The notes beneath the pieces were generated by a model that did not search any database, was not told the origin of the DNA, and saw only the letters and a program-made list of their open reading frames with translations. A program made the translations under genes and the position numbers. A DNA stretch of 64,000 nucleotides from Lederbergia wuyishanensis (GTDB lineage: Bacteria > Bacillota > Bacilli > Bacillales > Bacillaceae_C): positions 62,001-126,000 of the forward strand of contig NZ_JALIRM010000003.1 in assembly GCF_022900255.1 (NCBI RefSeq). The letters are read 5' to 3'. Shown in pieces: positions 1 through 7,800 of the stretch (position 1 is its first letter; every line of letters begins with the position of its first letter).

Positions 1-158
1 ACAGTTGTTTTCTCTCCTAATTTCCGATTATCAATCGCTTGAACAATGGCTGTTGTTTCATCTTCGTTCAAGCTATCAATCCATATCGGCACTCCATGAT
101 ATTTCACATCGATTTCGGCAGATGACGATAAGATTTGTTTCACTCTGTTTGCTTCCAT
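1..158 (-). CDS. sspH: Small acid-soluble spore protein, SspH type (partial)
   Basis: Reading the minus strand from an ATG at 158 gives 52 codons that run off the left edge. The N-terminus reads MEANRVKQILSSSAEIDVKY, followed by a GVPIWIDSL stretch. This matches the H-type small acid-soluble spore proteins, which begin with a V-K-(Q/R)-I-L-x-S-S core and a GVPVWIE-like segment. Members are forespore proteins packaged in the spore core. A GGTGAGGAG ribosome binding site sits 8 bases before the ATG. SspH proteins are about 60 residues, so only the last few residues are missing. The gene is divergent from the sulfatase at 300 and implies a spore-forming host. Confidence 0.85.
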   Translation of the reverse strand, partial: MEANRVKQILSSSAEIDVKYHGVPIWIDSLNEDETTAIVQAIDNRKLGEKTT

Positions 159-299
159 TTCATTCGCTCCTCACCATATTTTCCGTATATCTTTTGTTAT
201 CCTGTATTATTTATGCGTTCGAATTTGTAAAAGGAATCTCAATGTATTTGTCGAAACTATATAAGTACCGATTTCACTTTACAAAAGGAGATTGTATAT

Positions 300-1760
300 A
301 TGCGAGTTCTTTTACTAGACCTTGATTCAACTAGTCCAAAACATTTAGGATGTTACGGCTATCACAGGAAAACTTCACCAAATATTGACCGTATTGCGTC
401 TGAAGGTGTGAAGTTTACTAATTATTACACTTCAGATGCACCTTGTTTTCCATCAAGGACAGCGTTAATGACGGGGCAGTTTGGGATTCATAATGGCGTT
501 GTAGGACATGGTGGTACTGCGGCAGATGTAAGGCATGAGGGGCCAACGCGGGAGTTTAAAGATCGACTTGCATTTGAAAGTTTCCCTGCGCTTTTTCGTT
601 CGTTAGATATGAAAACAACGTTAATTAGTCCATTTGGGGAAAGGCATTCTGCTTATACGTTCTATGCAGGATTCAATGAAATACATAATACTGGAAAAAG
701 TGGAATGGAGTCTGCTGAAGAAGTTACTCCAACTGTGATGAATTGGTTGGAGAATAATGCAAATAAGGATGATTGGTTTTTATATGTAAATTATTGGGAT
801 CCGCACACTCCTTATCGTGCTCCTGAGGAATTTGGTAATCCTTTTGCGGAGGAACCTCTGCCTGAGTGGATTACAGACGAAGTTTTTGAGAAACAAAAAG
901 AGAAGGTTGGTCCACATAGTGTTCATGAAATTAATATGTATGATAATCATACATATCCGGATTATCCGAGATATCCTGGAGAGATTAAAGATCGCGATGA
1001 TTTGCGTAAAATGATTGATGGGTACGATTGCGGAATTAAGCATATGGACGATAATATTGGCATGGTTTTTGCTGAACTTGAAAGACAGGGAATCATGGAT
1101 GAAGTAATCATTATTATTACAGCTGACCACGGTGAAAACATGGGAGAGCTGGGCATTTACGGCGAGCATGGCACAGCTGATCAAGGTACTTGCCGAATTC
1201 CAATGATCATACGTTGGCCGGGATGCCACCAAGGGCATGTTGATGAAGGGCTTCATTATCACCTTGATTTGCTTCCTACAATTGCAGAAATGGTCGGAAA
1301 GGAACCTGCCAAGAGCTGGGACGGGCGAAGTTTTGCACGTACTTTAACAAAAGGTGAAGATACTGGGCGGGATTTTCTCGTTATTTCACAATGTGCACAC
1401 GTTTGTCAGAGAAGCGTAAGGTTTGGCGAATGGCTCTATATTAGGACATACCATGATGGCTACCACTTATTTAATAAGGAAATGCTTTTCAATATTAAAT
1501 ATGATTCTTTTGAATTAAATGACTTGGCGCTGAAAAGACCAGATTTATGCAAAGAAGCTGTCTATTATTTGAATGAATGGCATGATGAAATGATGAGTAC
1601 GATGCCTTTTGATGTGGATCCGCTTTGGACTATCATGAAAGAAGGCGGCCCGTACCATGCAAAAGGATATTTGAAAAATTACGTAAAGCGTTTAGAGGAA
1701 ACAGGAAGAGGTCATGCGATTCCTGAATTAATGAGACGCCATCCGCGGGAGTTTCAATAA
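300..1760 (+). CDS. Sulfatase, Cys-type (alkaline phosphatase superfamily)
   Basis: A 486-residue protein with the sulfatase fold. DLDS near residue 7 supplies N-terminal metal ligands. The signature CFPSRTALMTG at residues 49-59 has the C-x-P-S-R core whose Cys is converted to formylglycine in this family. ITADHGENMGELG near residue 275 is the second metal-binding motif. There is no signal peptide, so the enzyme should be cytoplasmic and act on small imported sulfate esters, although some phosphonate hydrolases share the signature. AAAGGAG lies 8 bases before the ATG. It is followed 107 bp later by a second sulfatase, suggesting an operon. The natural substrate cannot be read from the sequence. 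Confidence 0.85.
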   Translation: MRVLLLDLDSTSPKHLGCYGYHRKTSPNIDRIASEGVKFTNYYTSDAPCFPSRTALMTGQFGIHNGVVGHGGTAADVRHEGPTREFKDRLAFESFPALFRSLDMKTTLISPFGERHSAYTFYAGFNEIHNTGKSGMESAEEVTPTVMNWLENNANKDDWFLYVNYWDPHTPYRAPEEFGNPFAEEPLPEWITDEVFEKQKEKVGPHSVHEINMYDNHTYPDYPRYPGEIKDRDDLRKMIDGYDCGIKHMDDNIGMVFAELERQGIMDEVIIIITADHGENMGELGIYGEHGTADQGTCRIPMIIRWPGCHQGHVDEGLHYHLDLLPTIAEMVGKEPAKSWDGRSFARTLTKGEDTGRDFLVISQCAHVCQRSVRFGEWLYIRTYHDGYHLFNKEMLFNIKYDSFELNDLALKRPDLCKEAVYYLNEWHDEMMSTMPFDVDPLWTIMKEGGPYHAKGYLKNYVKRLEETGRGHAIPELMRRHPREFQ

Positions 1761-1867
1761 TTAAATGTTTGGCCGGGTCTGCATCTAAAGTGGTCAGACC
1801 TTTCCTGTTTAGACTAAAATAAAAGTGCAGAAATTTGTAAAAAATATTACAAAAGGGGAAGATTTTA

Positions 1868-3376
1868 TTGAAAAAACCCAACATTCTACTGATTACAAGT
1901 GACCAACAGCATTTCAATACAATTGGTGCCTTTAATCCAGAAATATCGACGCCAAATCTTGACCGACTTGTAAAAGAAGGAACGACATTTACTCGTGCTT
2001 ATTGTCCAAACCCTACTTGTACGCCAACTAGGGCTTCCATTATTACTGGGCAATACCCAAGTCAACATGGAGCTTGGACTTTGGGCACAAAGCTACTTGA
2101 GGACAGACATACGGTTGGAGAGGATTTTATAGAAAATAGTTATCGTACAGCATTGATTGGGAAGGCTCATTTTCAACCTTTGCGAATTAATGAAGAATAT
2201 ACATCACTGGAATCATATCCGTTGTTGCAGGATTTGGATTTTTGGAAAGAGTTTAAAGAGGAGTTTTATGGCTTTGACCATGTGGAGCTTGCGAGAAATC
2301 ATACGAATGAAGCTCATGTTGGTCAGCATTATGCCTTGTGGATGGAAGAGAAAGGATGTACAAATTGGCGAGATTATTTTGTTGCCCCGACCGGAACAAT
2401 GGATAAAGAACTAGAACATAAATGGCCAATTCCAGAAGAATATCACTACAATACTTGGATTGCGGAAAGAACGAATCATCAATTAGAAACATATGTGGAC
2501 AAAGATGAGAACTTCTTTTTATGGGCGAGTTTTTTCGATCCTCATCCTCCATATCTTGTTCCAGAACCATGGGATTCAATGTATGATCCTGAAAAATTGA
2601 CCATTCCAAAAGGGAAAGAAAATGAACATTTGAATAATCCACCTCATTTTCAACTGACGCAAGAGGAGAACCCTGATTTTTCAGCTTATAACGAAACGGG
2701 CTTTGGCGCTCATGGCTACCATTCCCACAGAACTAGCGAGGAACGGCATAAAAAAATTACCGCAACGTACTATGCGATGGTCAGTATGATGGATAAATAT
2801 ATTGGTAAGATTCTAGATAAGTTGGACGAGCTTGGAATTGCTGACGACACGATTGTTGTTTTTACAACGGATCACGGACATTTCTTTGGTCAACACGGTT
2901 TGCAATATAAGGGTGGATTCCATTATGAAGATTTAATAAAATTGCCATTCATTGTTCGCTATCCAAATAAGGTACCAGCAGGTGTGACTTCTGATGCGAT
3001 GCAGTCTCTAGTAGATTTAGCACCTACTTTCTTAAGCTTCGCAAATATTAAAATACCAATGCAAATGACAGGTGTAGACCAAAAAGAGGTTTGGCTTCAG
3101 GAAAAGGAACGAGCAAGAGACCATATCATTTGTGAATTCCGCCATGAACCAACTACGATACACCAAAAAACATATGTAGATGAGCGTTATAAAATGACAA
3201 TCTACTTTAACCAAACATATGGGGAGATTTTTGATTTACAAGAGGATCCTGAGGAATACGATAATTTATGGGATAAACCGGAATATCAGGAGTTAAAGAA
3301 AGATCTATTACTGAAATACGCCTGGGCAGAATTAGGAAAAGAGCCAATTGTGATGCCAAGGATAGCTGGGGCGTAA
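1868..3376 (+). CDS. Sulfatase, Cys-type (second copy)
   Basis: A 502-residue sulfatase starting at TTG 1868 behind an AAAAGGGGAAG ribosome binding site. ITSDQQ at residues 10-14 and TTDHGHFFGQHG near residue 340 are the metal-binding ends of the active site. CTPTRASIITG at residues 51-61 is the formylglycine signature (C-x-P-[ST]-R). No signal peptide is present. It is only distantly similar to the upstream sulfatase, so the pair is unlikely to be a recent duplication and may act on different sulfate esters of one substrate. No sulfatase-maturing enzyme is encoded in the window, so activation must rely on a gene elsewhere. The gene ends at a strong hairpin at 3396. Confidence 0.85.
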   Translation: MKKPNILLITSDQQHFNTIGAFNPEISTPNLDRLVKEGTTFTRAYCPNPTCTPTRASIITGQYPSQHGAWTLGTKLLEDRHTVGEDFIENSYRTALIGKAHFQPLRINEEYTSLESYPLLQDLDFWKEFKEEFYGFDHVELARNHTNEAHVGQHYALWMEEKGCTNWRDYFVAPTGTMDKELEHKWPIPEEYHYNTWIAERTNHQLETYVDKDENFFLWASFFDPHPPYLVPEPWDSMYDPEKLTIPKGKENEHLNNPPHFQLTQEENPDFSAYNETGFGAHGYHSHRTSEERHKKITATYYAMVSMMDKYIGKILDKLDELGIADDTIVVFTTDHGHFFGQHGLQYKGGFHYEDLIKLPFIVRYPNKVPAGVTSDAMQSLVDLAPTFLSFANIKIPMQMTGVDQKEVWLQEKERARDHIICEFRHEPTTIHQKTYVDERYKMTIYFNQTYGEIFDLQEDPEEYDNLWDKPEYQELKKDLLLKYAWAELGKEPIVMPRIAGA

Positions 3377-3395
3377 AAAGCATAAAGTACGAATA

Positions 3396-3432
3396 TAGGG
3401 TCAGTCCATTGATGTATCGGGGACTGACCCTA
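3396..3432 (+). terminator. Hairpin terminator after the sulfatase pair
   Basis: TAGGGTCAGTCC (3396-3407) and GGACTGACCCTA (3421-3432) form a perfect 12-bp stem with a 13-base loop. It is followed by an A/T-rich tail, not a clean T-run. The stem sequence recalls the GGGGAC-type palindromes at 43591 and 45765, so it could also be a repeat element. Confidence 0.65.
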
Positions 3433-3510
3433 AAATATTTTTAATCATTTGATACAAAATCTTTTCTCAAACGACTTATATAGTGAAGGTGAAAGGAGGA
3501 AAGGATTTTA

Positions 3511-4059
3511 GTGGAAGATGATTCTTCATTAATTGGTGAGTTATACGATGAGTTTCATAGAGATGTATATTCATTTGCATTATTTTTTACAAACAATAAG
3601 CTAGATGCGGAGGATATCACACAAGATACGTTTATTAAAGTATTAAAAAATATGAATCAAATGAGGGAATTTAGTAAAAAGAAATCCTGGATTCTCTCCA
3701 TTGCTAGAAACACAGCAATCGATTTTATAAGAAAGAAAAAGAGGATTAGCATTCTTCATCAAATGATGTTACTGCATCAGCCTCAAGTGCTAGCTGACAG
3801 CAATCATAAAAATATTATAAACAAAGAGAATTGGAAGGAATTACAGTTAGCCTTATTAAAACTTAAACCTCATTACAGAAGTGTAATTATTTTACGTGCG
3901 CTTCATGAATTAAGTGTAAAGGAAACAGCTGAGATATTGGACTGCAAGGAAACAAAAGTGAGAGTGGATTTAAGTCGAGCCATTAATCAATTGAAAAAAG
4001 AAATTAGTTTACAAGAAGGGTGGGAGTATGATGAAAAAAGAAGATATCCCTTCTCATGA
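3511..4059 (+). CDS. ECF-type RNA polymerase sigma factor
   Basis: A 182-residue sigma-70 family protein with only regions 2 and 4, as in extracytoplasmic-function sigma factors. Region 2 covers roughly residues 8-75 (YSFALFFTNNKLDAEDITQD, then WILSIARNTAIDFIRKKKR). Region 4 covers roughly 113-160, with a helix-turn-helix reading LSVKETAEILDCKETKVRVD. It starts at GTG 3511, behind AAAGGAGG. The downstream gene overlaps its 3' end by about 30 bases and encodes a membrane protein, which is the usual arrangement of an ECF sigma factor with its anti-sigma factor. I see no certain autoregulatory promoter. It resembles SigV/SigX/SigM-type factors but I cannot assign one. Confidence 0.88.
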   Translation: MEDDSSLIGELYDEFHRDVYSFALFFTNNKLDAEDITQDTFIKVLKNMNQMREFSKKKSWILSIARNTAIDFIRKKKRISILHQMMLLHQPQVLADSNHKNIINKENWKELQLALLKLKPHYRSVIILRALHELSVKETAEILDCKETKVRVDLSRAINQLKKEISLQEGWEYDEKRRYPFS

Positions 4060-5185
4060 ATCCGAGTTACTTAGAGCTTTAAAGGAAAGACCAGATCTTG
4101 AGCCAGATGAACATTTTACAAAAAGTCTTCGAGTAAAACTTACCAAAAAGCCGCATCCTCCTAAAAAGTGGAAGCCGAATTTCGTGCTGTATATGGCGAG
4201 TTCTTTTGGAATGATTACGATCGCGATTTTAGTTAGTTATTTTTTAAGTAATGAATATCTACTTAAGCAGGGAGATCGTCCAAATGAAACGGTGGCAGAG
4301 ATGCAAGTGGGAGAGGAATCAGAAATAAATCCTCTATTTCAAGTTGAATATGGATCTGGCGAATCTCAAATTGGTTTTCGACAAGATCGTACTGGGGGTC
4401 AAGAATCCGGCATATCGAGCTTTTTTGTTAGAGATAACACGACTTATATAATTGATAACGTGAATCAAAAAATCCTAATTGTCGATATGGATGGAAATAA
4501 ATCGTCCTTCAAGGTAAATGAATCCTCTATGATGGATATTTATGTTGATGAACAAAAAAACATTTATGTGCTTGATAATGGAAGAAATATCGTAAACAAG
4601 TATTCGGAAAATGGTCAACTTGCTAAGACATATGAAGTTGATCTAAATATCCCATTAAGATTAAGAGCTGATCATCAAAAACGTGTGATTGCCGAAAAAT
4701 CACAAGACTATTTTATGTACCTGGAAACAGGCAAGAAAGCAAGCCCAAATCGTAAAATAGAAAACGAAACTCTAGTAAAAAGGGTAAACGATACACTAGG
4801 AAAAATCATCGTTTATGAAACAGGAGATCCTCTTGAATTTAACGTGGGGTTTGAAGAATCGTTTGGTGGACTTACAATATTAGAGACAAATCCTAAACAA
4901 ATCATATTTGCTAAAACAGAAGTAGCAGCCCATACGGAGAAAATCATTACGGAAACTCATGTGTATGTTATGGATAGAAAAAATGGGAATGTAATAGGGG
5001 CTGTTAGAATTCCAATAGAAAACATGCAAGAAGCACCAAGGAATTTTATAAGAGCTGATGCAAATCAAATCTATTTATTATCCCCAGAAGAAAAAGGGTT
5101 AGTTGTTTACAAATTAACGCCGGGAAAACATTTTGAACATGTTCTTCAAGATAAAATAAATACGTATAAGAAAGAAAATAGTTAA
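4028..5185 (+). CDS. Membrane-anchored putative anti-sigma factor with propeller-like extracellular domain
   Basis: A 385-residue protein beginning inside the sigma factor gene (ATG 4028, GTGGGAG upstream). Residues 1-50 are charged and cytoplasmic, and contain ELLRALKERPDLEPDEHFTKSLRVKL. Residues about 51-74 are a single membrane span. The remaining roughly 300 residues should lie outside the cell. They contain blade-like segments (FVRDNTTYIIDNVNQKILIV, IYVDEQKNIYVLDNGRNIVN) resembling six-bladed or NHL-type propellers. The N-terminal region is followed by D-E-x-F, common in Firmicutes anti-sigma regulators, but a zinc-binding HxxxCxxC motif is absent. The gene position and overlap make an anti-sigma role likely, though this is inference. 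It may sense an envelope signal through the propeller. Confidence 0.65.
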   Translation: MMKKEDIPSHESELLRALKERPDLEPDEHFTKSLRVKLTKKPHPPKKWKPNFVLYMASSFGMITIAILVSYFLSNEYLLKQGDRPNETVAEMQVGEESEINPLFQVEYGSGESQIGFRQDRTGGQESGISSFFVRDNTTYIIDNVNQKILIVDMDGNKSSFKVNESSMMDIYVDEQKNIYVLDNGRNIVNKYSENGQLAKTYEVDLNIPLRLRADHQKRVIAEKSQDYFMYLETGKKASPNRKIENETLVKRVNDTLGKIIVYETGDPLEFNVGFEESFGGLTILETNPKQIIFAKTEVAAHTEKIITETHVYVMDRKNGNVIGAVRIPIENMQEAPRNFIRADANQIYLLSPEEKGLVVYKLTPGKHFEHVLQDKINTYKKENS

Positions 5186-5224
5186 AGTAGATTGAAATTT
5201 TTTATGTGGGAACTTTACTCCTAA

Positions 5225-5251
5225 AAAATTCCTCTTTATAAGAGGAATTTT
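5225..5251 (+). terminator. Terminator of the sigma/anti-sigma operon
   Basis: AAAATTCCTCTT and AAGAGGAATTTT form a perfect 12-bp stem with a 3-base loop, 40 bp after the anti-sigma stop codon. The T-rich 3' arm serves as the U-tract. Confidence 0.75.
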
Positions 5252-5297
5252 CCTGTTAAAATAATCTATGTTATTTTAATTTGGAAAGCGGAGATGA

Positions 5298-5804
5298 ATG
5301 ATTGTGGTACAACCTAGAAACAACAAGACGAAAGCTTTTGCAATAATCATTGCTATTATTGGAGTCATCATTTTAATTAGCTCAATTGTAACGACAATTG
5401 GCATTAGTAAATATTACCTTGACTCTGTTTACAGCTCGTTTTTCACATATTTGCTGGGAGTAGTTTTTGGAAGAATGGGCTGGGGAATTCATTTTGGGAT
5501 TACGCTAATATTAATAGGTTTGTTTTTGGTAAAACCGAGAAGACTTAATTTGGTAGCCAGCTTGGAAACAGAAAACACAGTTGAATCAAGTGGAGGACGG
5601 AACGATTTATCAGTATTAGAGTGGTTCGGGACGTTGATTTTACTTGCAATACCTCTAGTAAATTTGATCATGCTTCTTATTTGGGCGTTTGGTTCGGAGA
5701 ACCCCAAGAAAAACTTTGCACGCGCAAATTTTTTATATTCTATTATTGTTGCAATGATAGCCGTTATTGTAGCAATTACTGTGTATCAAATGTATCCATA
5801 TTAA
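5298..5804 (+). CDS. Four-span membrane protein of unknown function
   Basis: A 168-residue hydrophobic protein. Membrane segments are visible at about residues 13-33, 46-77 (one or two spans), 108-130 and 145-165. A central polar stretch (residues 80-103) lies between them. The motif WFGTLILLAIPLVNLIMLLI, followed by AFGSENPKKNFARA, recurs in many small Firmicutes membrane proteins without known function. The ATG at 5298 follows GCGGAG. It has its own short intergenic region after the sigma-operon terminator, so it may be a separate unit. I do not recognise a specific family function. Confidence 0.7.
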   Translation: MIVVQPRNNKTKAFAIIIAIIGVIILISSIVTTIGISKYYLDSVYSSFFTYLLGVVFGRMGWGIHFGITLILIGLFLVKPRRLNLVASLETENTVESSGGRNDLSVLEWFGTLILLAIPLVNLIMLLIWAFGSENPKKNFARANFLYSIIVAMIAVIVAITVYQMYPY

Positions 5805-5867
5805 GTTATAAACTAAGCCTCTGATGTATCTGCTTTATGTTGATATGATGGGGCTTTTCTTTCAAAA

Positions 5868-5893
5868 AAAAGAAGGCGGTGGTGCCTTCTTTT
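5868..5893 (-). terminator. Terminator of the membrane/repeat protein gene
   Basis: AAAAGAAGGC and GCCTTCTTTT form a 10-bp stem around a GGTGGT loop. Read on the minus strand it ends in a run of T, directly after the stop codon of the gene at 5901-7040. It could also stop transcripts coming from 5298-5804. Confidence 0.8.
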
Positions 5894-5900
5894 AGAAATG

Positions 5901-7040
5901 CTAACCATTTTTAAACTCCATATGCAGCATATCGTTTTCAATTGTACCAATTTTTTGGCCGTGTTGATTGTATAGCTCTAGAACTCCATCTGCTCTTGGT
6001 GAAGTGTATCCTACCTTCGTGTTGTCAGGATTTAAAATATCGTGTCCACCAAAAACATTCTCTTGTGTTTTGAATAGCATCTGATTGTTCGGGTCGTAAA
6101 CATTATTCCCTTCAAATACATTCGGTTGTGAGGATGCTAATTTGTGTCCAGAAGGATCGTATACATCCTGACCATTGAAAATATTTGAATGTGTAGAAAT
6201 TGTTTTCATTCCGTCTGCTCCCACCACATCATAACCACCAAAAATATTAGGATGAAGTTTTAAAGTGCCTATTTCATTTGAACTTTGTGGCTGAATGTCA
6301 AATGGTATAACCGGATTCGATTGCGGAGTTTCCACATAATGATTTATTATTTGCGGATGGCTTTCTATTTGACTTGTAACTAATGGTCTTGTAATTAATG
6401 GTTCACTGGAATTGTGTACTGCAACATGTTCCGTTGATGGCAATACTTTTGCATCTTGTGGATGAAAAATAACTGGATCGGCTGCAGGTTCAACAAATAC
6501 GTCAGGTGCCGGAATATGCATTTTTAAAAAAGGTAAGATAAACGCAAGAATTACGAGAGGAACACTTCCCATAATTCCTAGCGCGGTTTTCGTAGAATAC
6601 CCATATGTATAAAGCCAATTCAATGAAAAATGTAATAGAGCAGCACCTATAACAGCAACGACAAGTGATTCGATTCCGCCGTAGTACATTTGAGTCATAA
6701 AGAAAAGTGGAAAGATCGATCCATAGACAAGTAGACCAATTAATATAGGACGCCAATTTTCTTTTACATAATTTATTCGCATTATAAACAGAACAATCAT
6801 TAAGATAATCGCAAAAGGTGCTAGAAAAGGGAACACTGCTAGAACAATACCGACAAGAGCCATAAAAATTAACATTTTCCAAACCATATGTAATGATGTA
6901 GCCAGTAAAAATATGATGAATCCAAAGGCAAGGAACCATCGATTATGATATGAAAGAAAAATGATTGTTCCGTAAAGGGATACTGCACCCCAATGGAGAG
7001 CTGATTTTGTTTGTTGAGTTTTCCAAGCAATGGTGGACAT
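5901..7040 (-). CDS. Multi-span membrane protein with C-terminal 21-residue repeats
   Basis: A 379-residue protein read from ATG 7040 behind AAGGAGAG. The first 175 residues carry about six or seven hydrophobic spans. A Pro/Ser/His-rich linker (about 175-260) follows. From residue 265 there are four consecutive 21-residue repeats beginning N-(I/V)-F-x-G: NIFGGYDV, NIFNGQDVYD, NVFEGNNVYD and NVFGGHDILN. Each carries a central DP or PN turn. The tail ends LELYNQHGQKIGTIENDML. The repeats look like short beta-hairpin units, similar in style to soluble beta-repeat modules that record names such as gene or domain tags. I do not recognise the family and assign no function. It is convergent with 5298 and forms its own unit. 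Confidence 0.7.
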   Translation of the reverse strand: MSTIAWKTQQTKSALHWGAVSLYGTIIFLSYHNRWFLAFGFIIFLLATSLHMVWKMLIFMALVGIVLAVFPFLAPFAIILMIVLFIMRINYVKENWRPILIGLLVYGSIFPLFFMTQMYYGGIESLVVAVIGAALLHFSLNWLYTYGYSTKTALGIMGSVPLVILAFILPFLKMHIPAPDVFVEPAADPVIFHPQDAKVLPSTEHVAVHNSSEPLITRPLVTSQIESHPQIINHYVETPQSNPVIPFDIQPQSSNEIGTLKLHPNIFGGYDVVGADGMKTISTHSNIFNGQDVYDPSGHKLASSQPNVFEGNNVYDPNNQMLFKTQENVFGGHDILNPDNTKVGYTSPRADGVLELYNQHGQKIGTIENDMLHMEFKNG

Positions 7041-7294
7041 AGGGCTTCTCTCCTTATATTTAACATCTAATGATTCTATTATACTATGACGAATATAGCA
7101 GAAAAATATTTTTTTGCTGCATTATTAACAGTTAAAAAAGAAACTATTTAAATCGAAGAGTTTCTAAAAGGAAATAAAAAAGTTTTCATCCAAAATGATT
7201 TTTATAGTTCCTTTTTCCTTAATTGTCTAAAAAATAAGCGTTTCGACCTATTCAATATTAGGTAAAAAAATACGATGATATAATTGAAAATACC

Positions 7295-7407
7295 CATAAA
7301 TCGTACGAATCGGCAAAATTACTGAAAAGTGATGACGCAAAACTTTAGGGGCTAATGTCCTTTGATTACGCCTGCCAGTTACCGAACACGAACTCCGACG
7401 ATTTATG
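7295..7407 (+). ncRNA. Cyclic-di-GMP-I (GEMM) riboswitch aptamer
   Basis: The closing P1 helix is a perfect 10-bp pairing of CATAAATCGT (7295-7304) with ACGATTTATG (7398-7407). Inside lie the hallmarks of the class I c-di-GMP aptamer: GGCAAA at 7312; a 6-bp hairpin closed by a GAAA tetraloop (ATTACT-GAAA-AGTGAT); GACGCAAA straight after it; and the 3' half CGCCTGCCAGTTACCGAA, which holds the tetraloop receptor. The 3' P1 strand abuts a hairpin that masks the ribosome binding site of the ORF at 7426. This points to translational control. c-di-GMP binding would stabilise P1. Confidence 0.9.
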
Positions 7408-7418
7408 ATTTATCGGAG
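7393..7418 (+). promoter_or_regulatory. Ribosome-binding-site sequestering hairpin (riboswitch expression platform)
   Basis: CTCCGA (7393-7398) can pair with TCGGAG (7413-7418). The latter contains most of the GGAGG ribosome binding site used by the ATG at 7426. Base A7398 and the loop are shared with the 3' strand of P1, so aptamer closure and masking compete. The simplest reading is an ON switch in which c-di-GMP frees the ribosome binding site. The direction is inferred. Confidence 0.65.
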
Positions 7419-7425
7419 GCATAAA

Positions 7426-7611
7426 ATGAAGAAATTGTATTATCGGATTAGATATTATTGGCATTTTGTGAGACTTAAAGAATTGGCTATGCTAATACCT
7501 GATTGCTTAGATGCTTGCTACAAAGAGAGATTAGAATTGAAGAAGAAGTATCATGAAGAAGCAATTTTACATCTTGAACAATTATTCGTTATTCCTTATA
7601 AATGTCACTAA
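7426..7611 (+). CDS. Small 61-residue protein under riboswitch control
   Basis: A short ORF starting at ATG 7426, eight bases after CGGAGG and directly downstream of the c-di-GMP-I riboswitch. The protein starts MKKLYYRIRYYWHFVRLKEL and ends FVIPYKCH. It is rich in Tyr, Lys and Arg near the N-terminus, followed by an amphipathic helical stretch (about residues 14-52). There is no signal peptide or membrane span. I do not recognise the family. Being the only gene between the riboswitch and a terminator at 7629, it should be the sole target of that switch. It could have a role in the motility or biofilm response to c-di-GMP, but the sequence does not show one. Confidence 0.7.
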   Translation: MKKLYYRIRYYWHFVRLKELAMLIPDCLDACYKERLELKKKYHEEAILHLEQLFVIPYKCH

Positions 7612-7628
7612 TAATAAAAAGTACAAAA

Positions 7629-7657
7629 ACGAGGGCACACTTAGCCTTCGTTTTTTC
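7629..7657 (+). terminator. Terminator after the riboswitch-controlled ORF
   Basis: ACGAGGG pairs with CCTTCGT (one G-T pair) around a 9-base loop, followed by a T6 run. It separates the small riboswitch gene from the phosphatase gene downstream. Confidence 0.8.
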
Positions 7658-7800
7658 CTTTTTAAGAGAAAAAAAGATGCTATTTAGGAATTTAAAGTAT
7701 GACAATGTAGTTTTTTGACGAATGAATCACCTTTATTTAGGTATAATTTCCTAGTATAATATATCTAGTTGTCTGGAAAATTTTCATTGGAGGAAGAGAA

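Noticed and set aside
5-325. A 106-codon open frame on the plus strand across the left edge
   Set aside because: It lies antisense to the sspH start and across the sulfatase promoter region, with no ribosome binding site and an irregular composition.
780-1262. A 160-codon minus-strand frame inside the first sulfatase
   Set aside because: It mirrors the coding pattern of the sulfatase and has no ribosome binding site.
7715-7747. TTGACG and TATAAT in front of the phosphatase gene
   Set aside because: The spacing is 21 bases, too long for a normal SigA promoter, so I left it out; a second TATAAT at 7755 has no matching -35.
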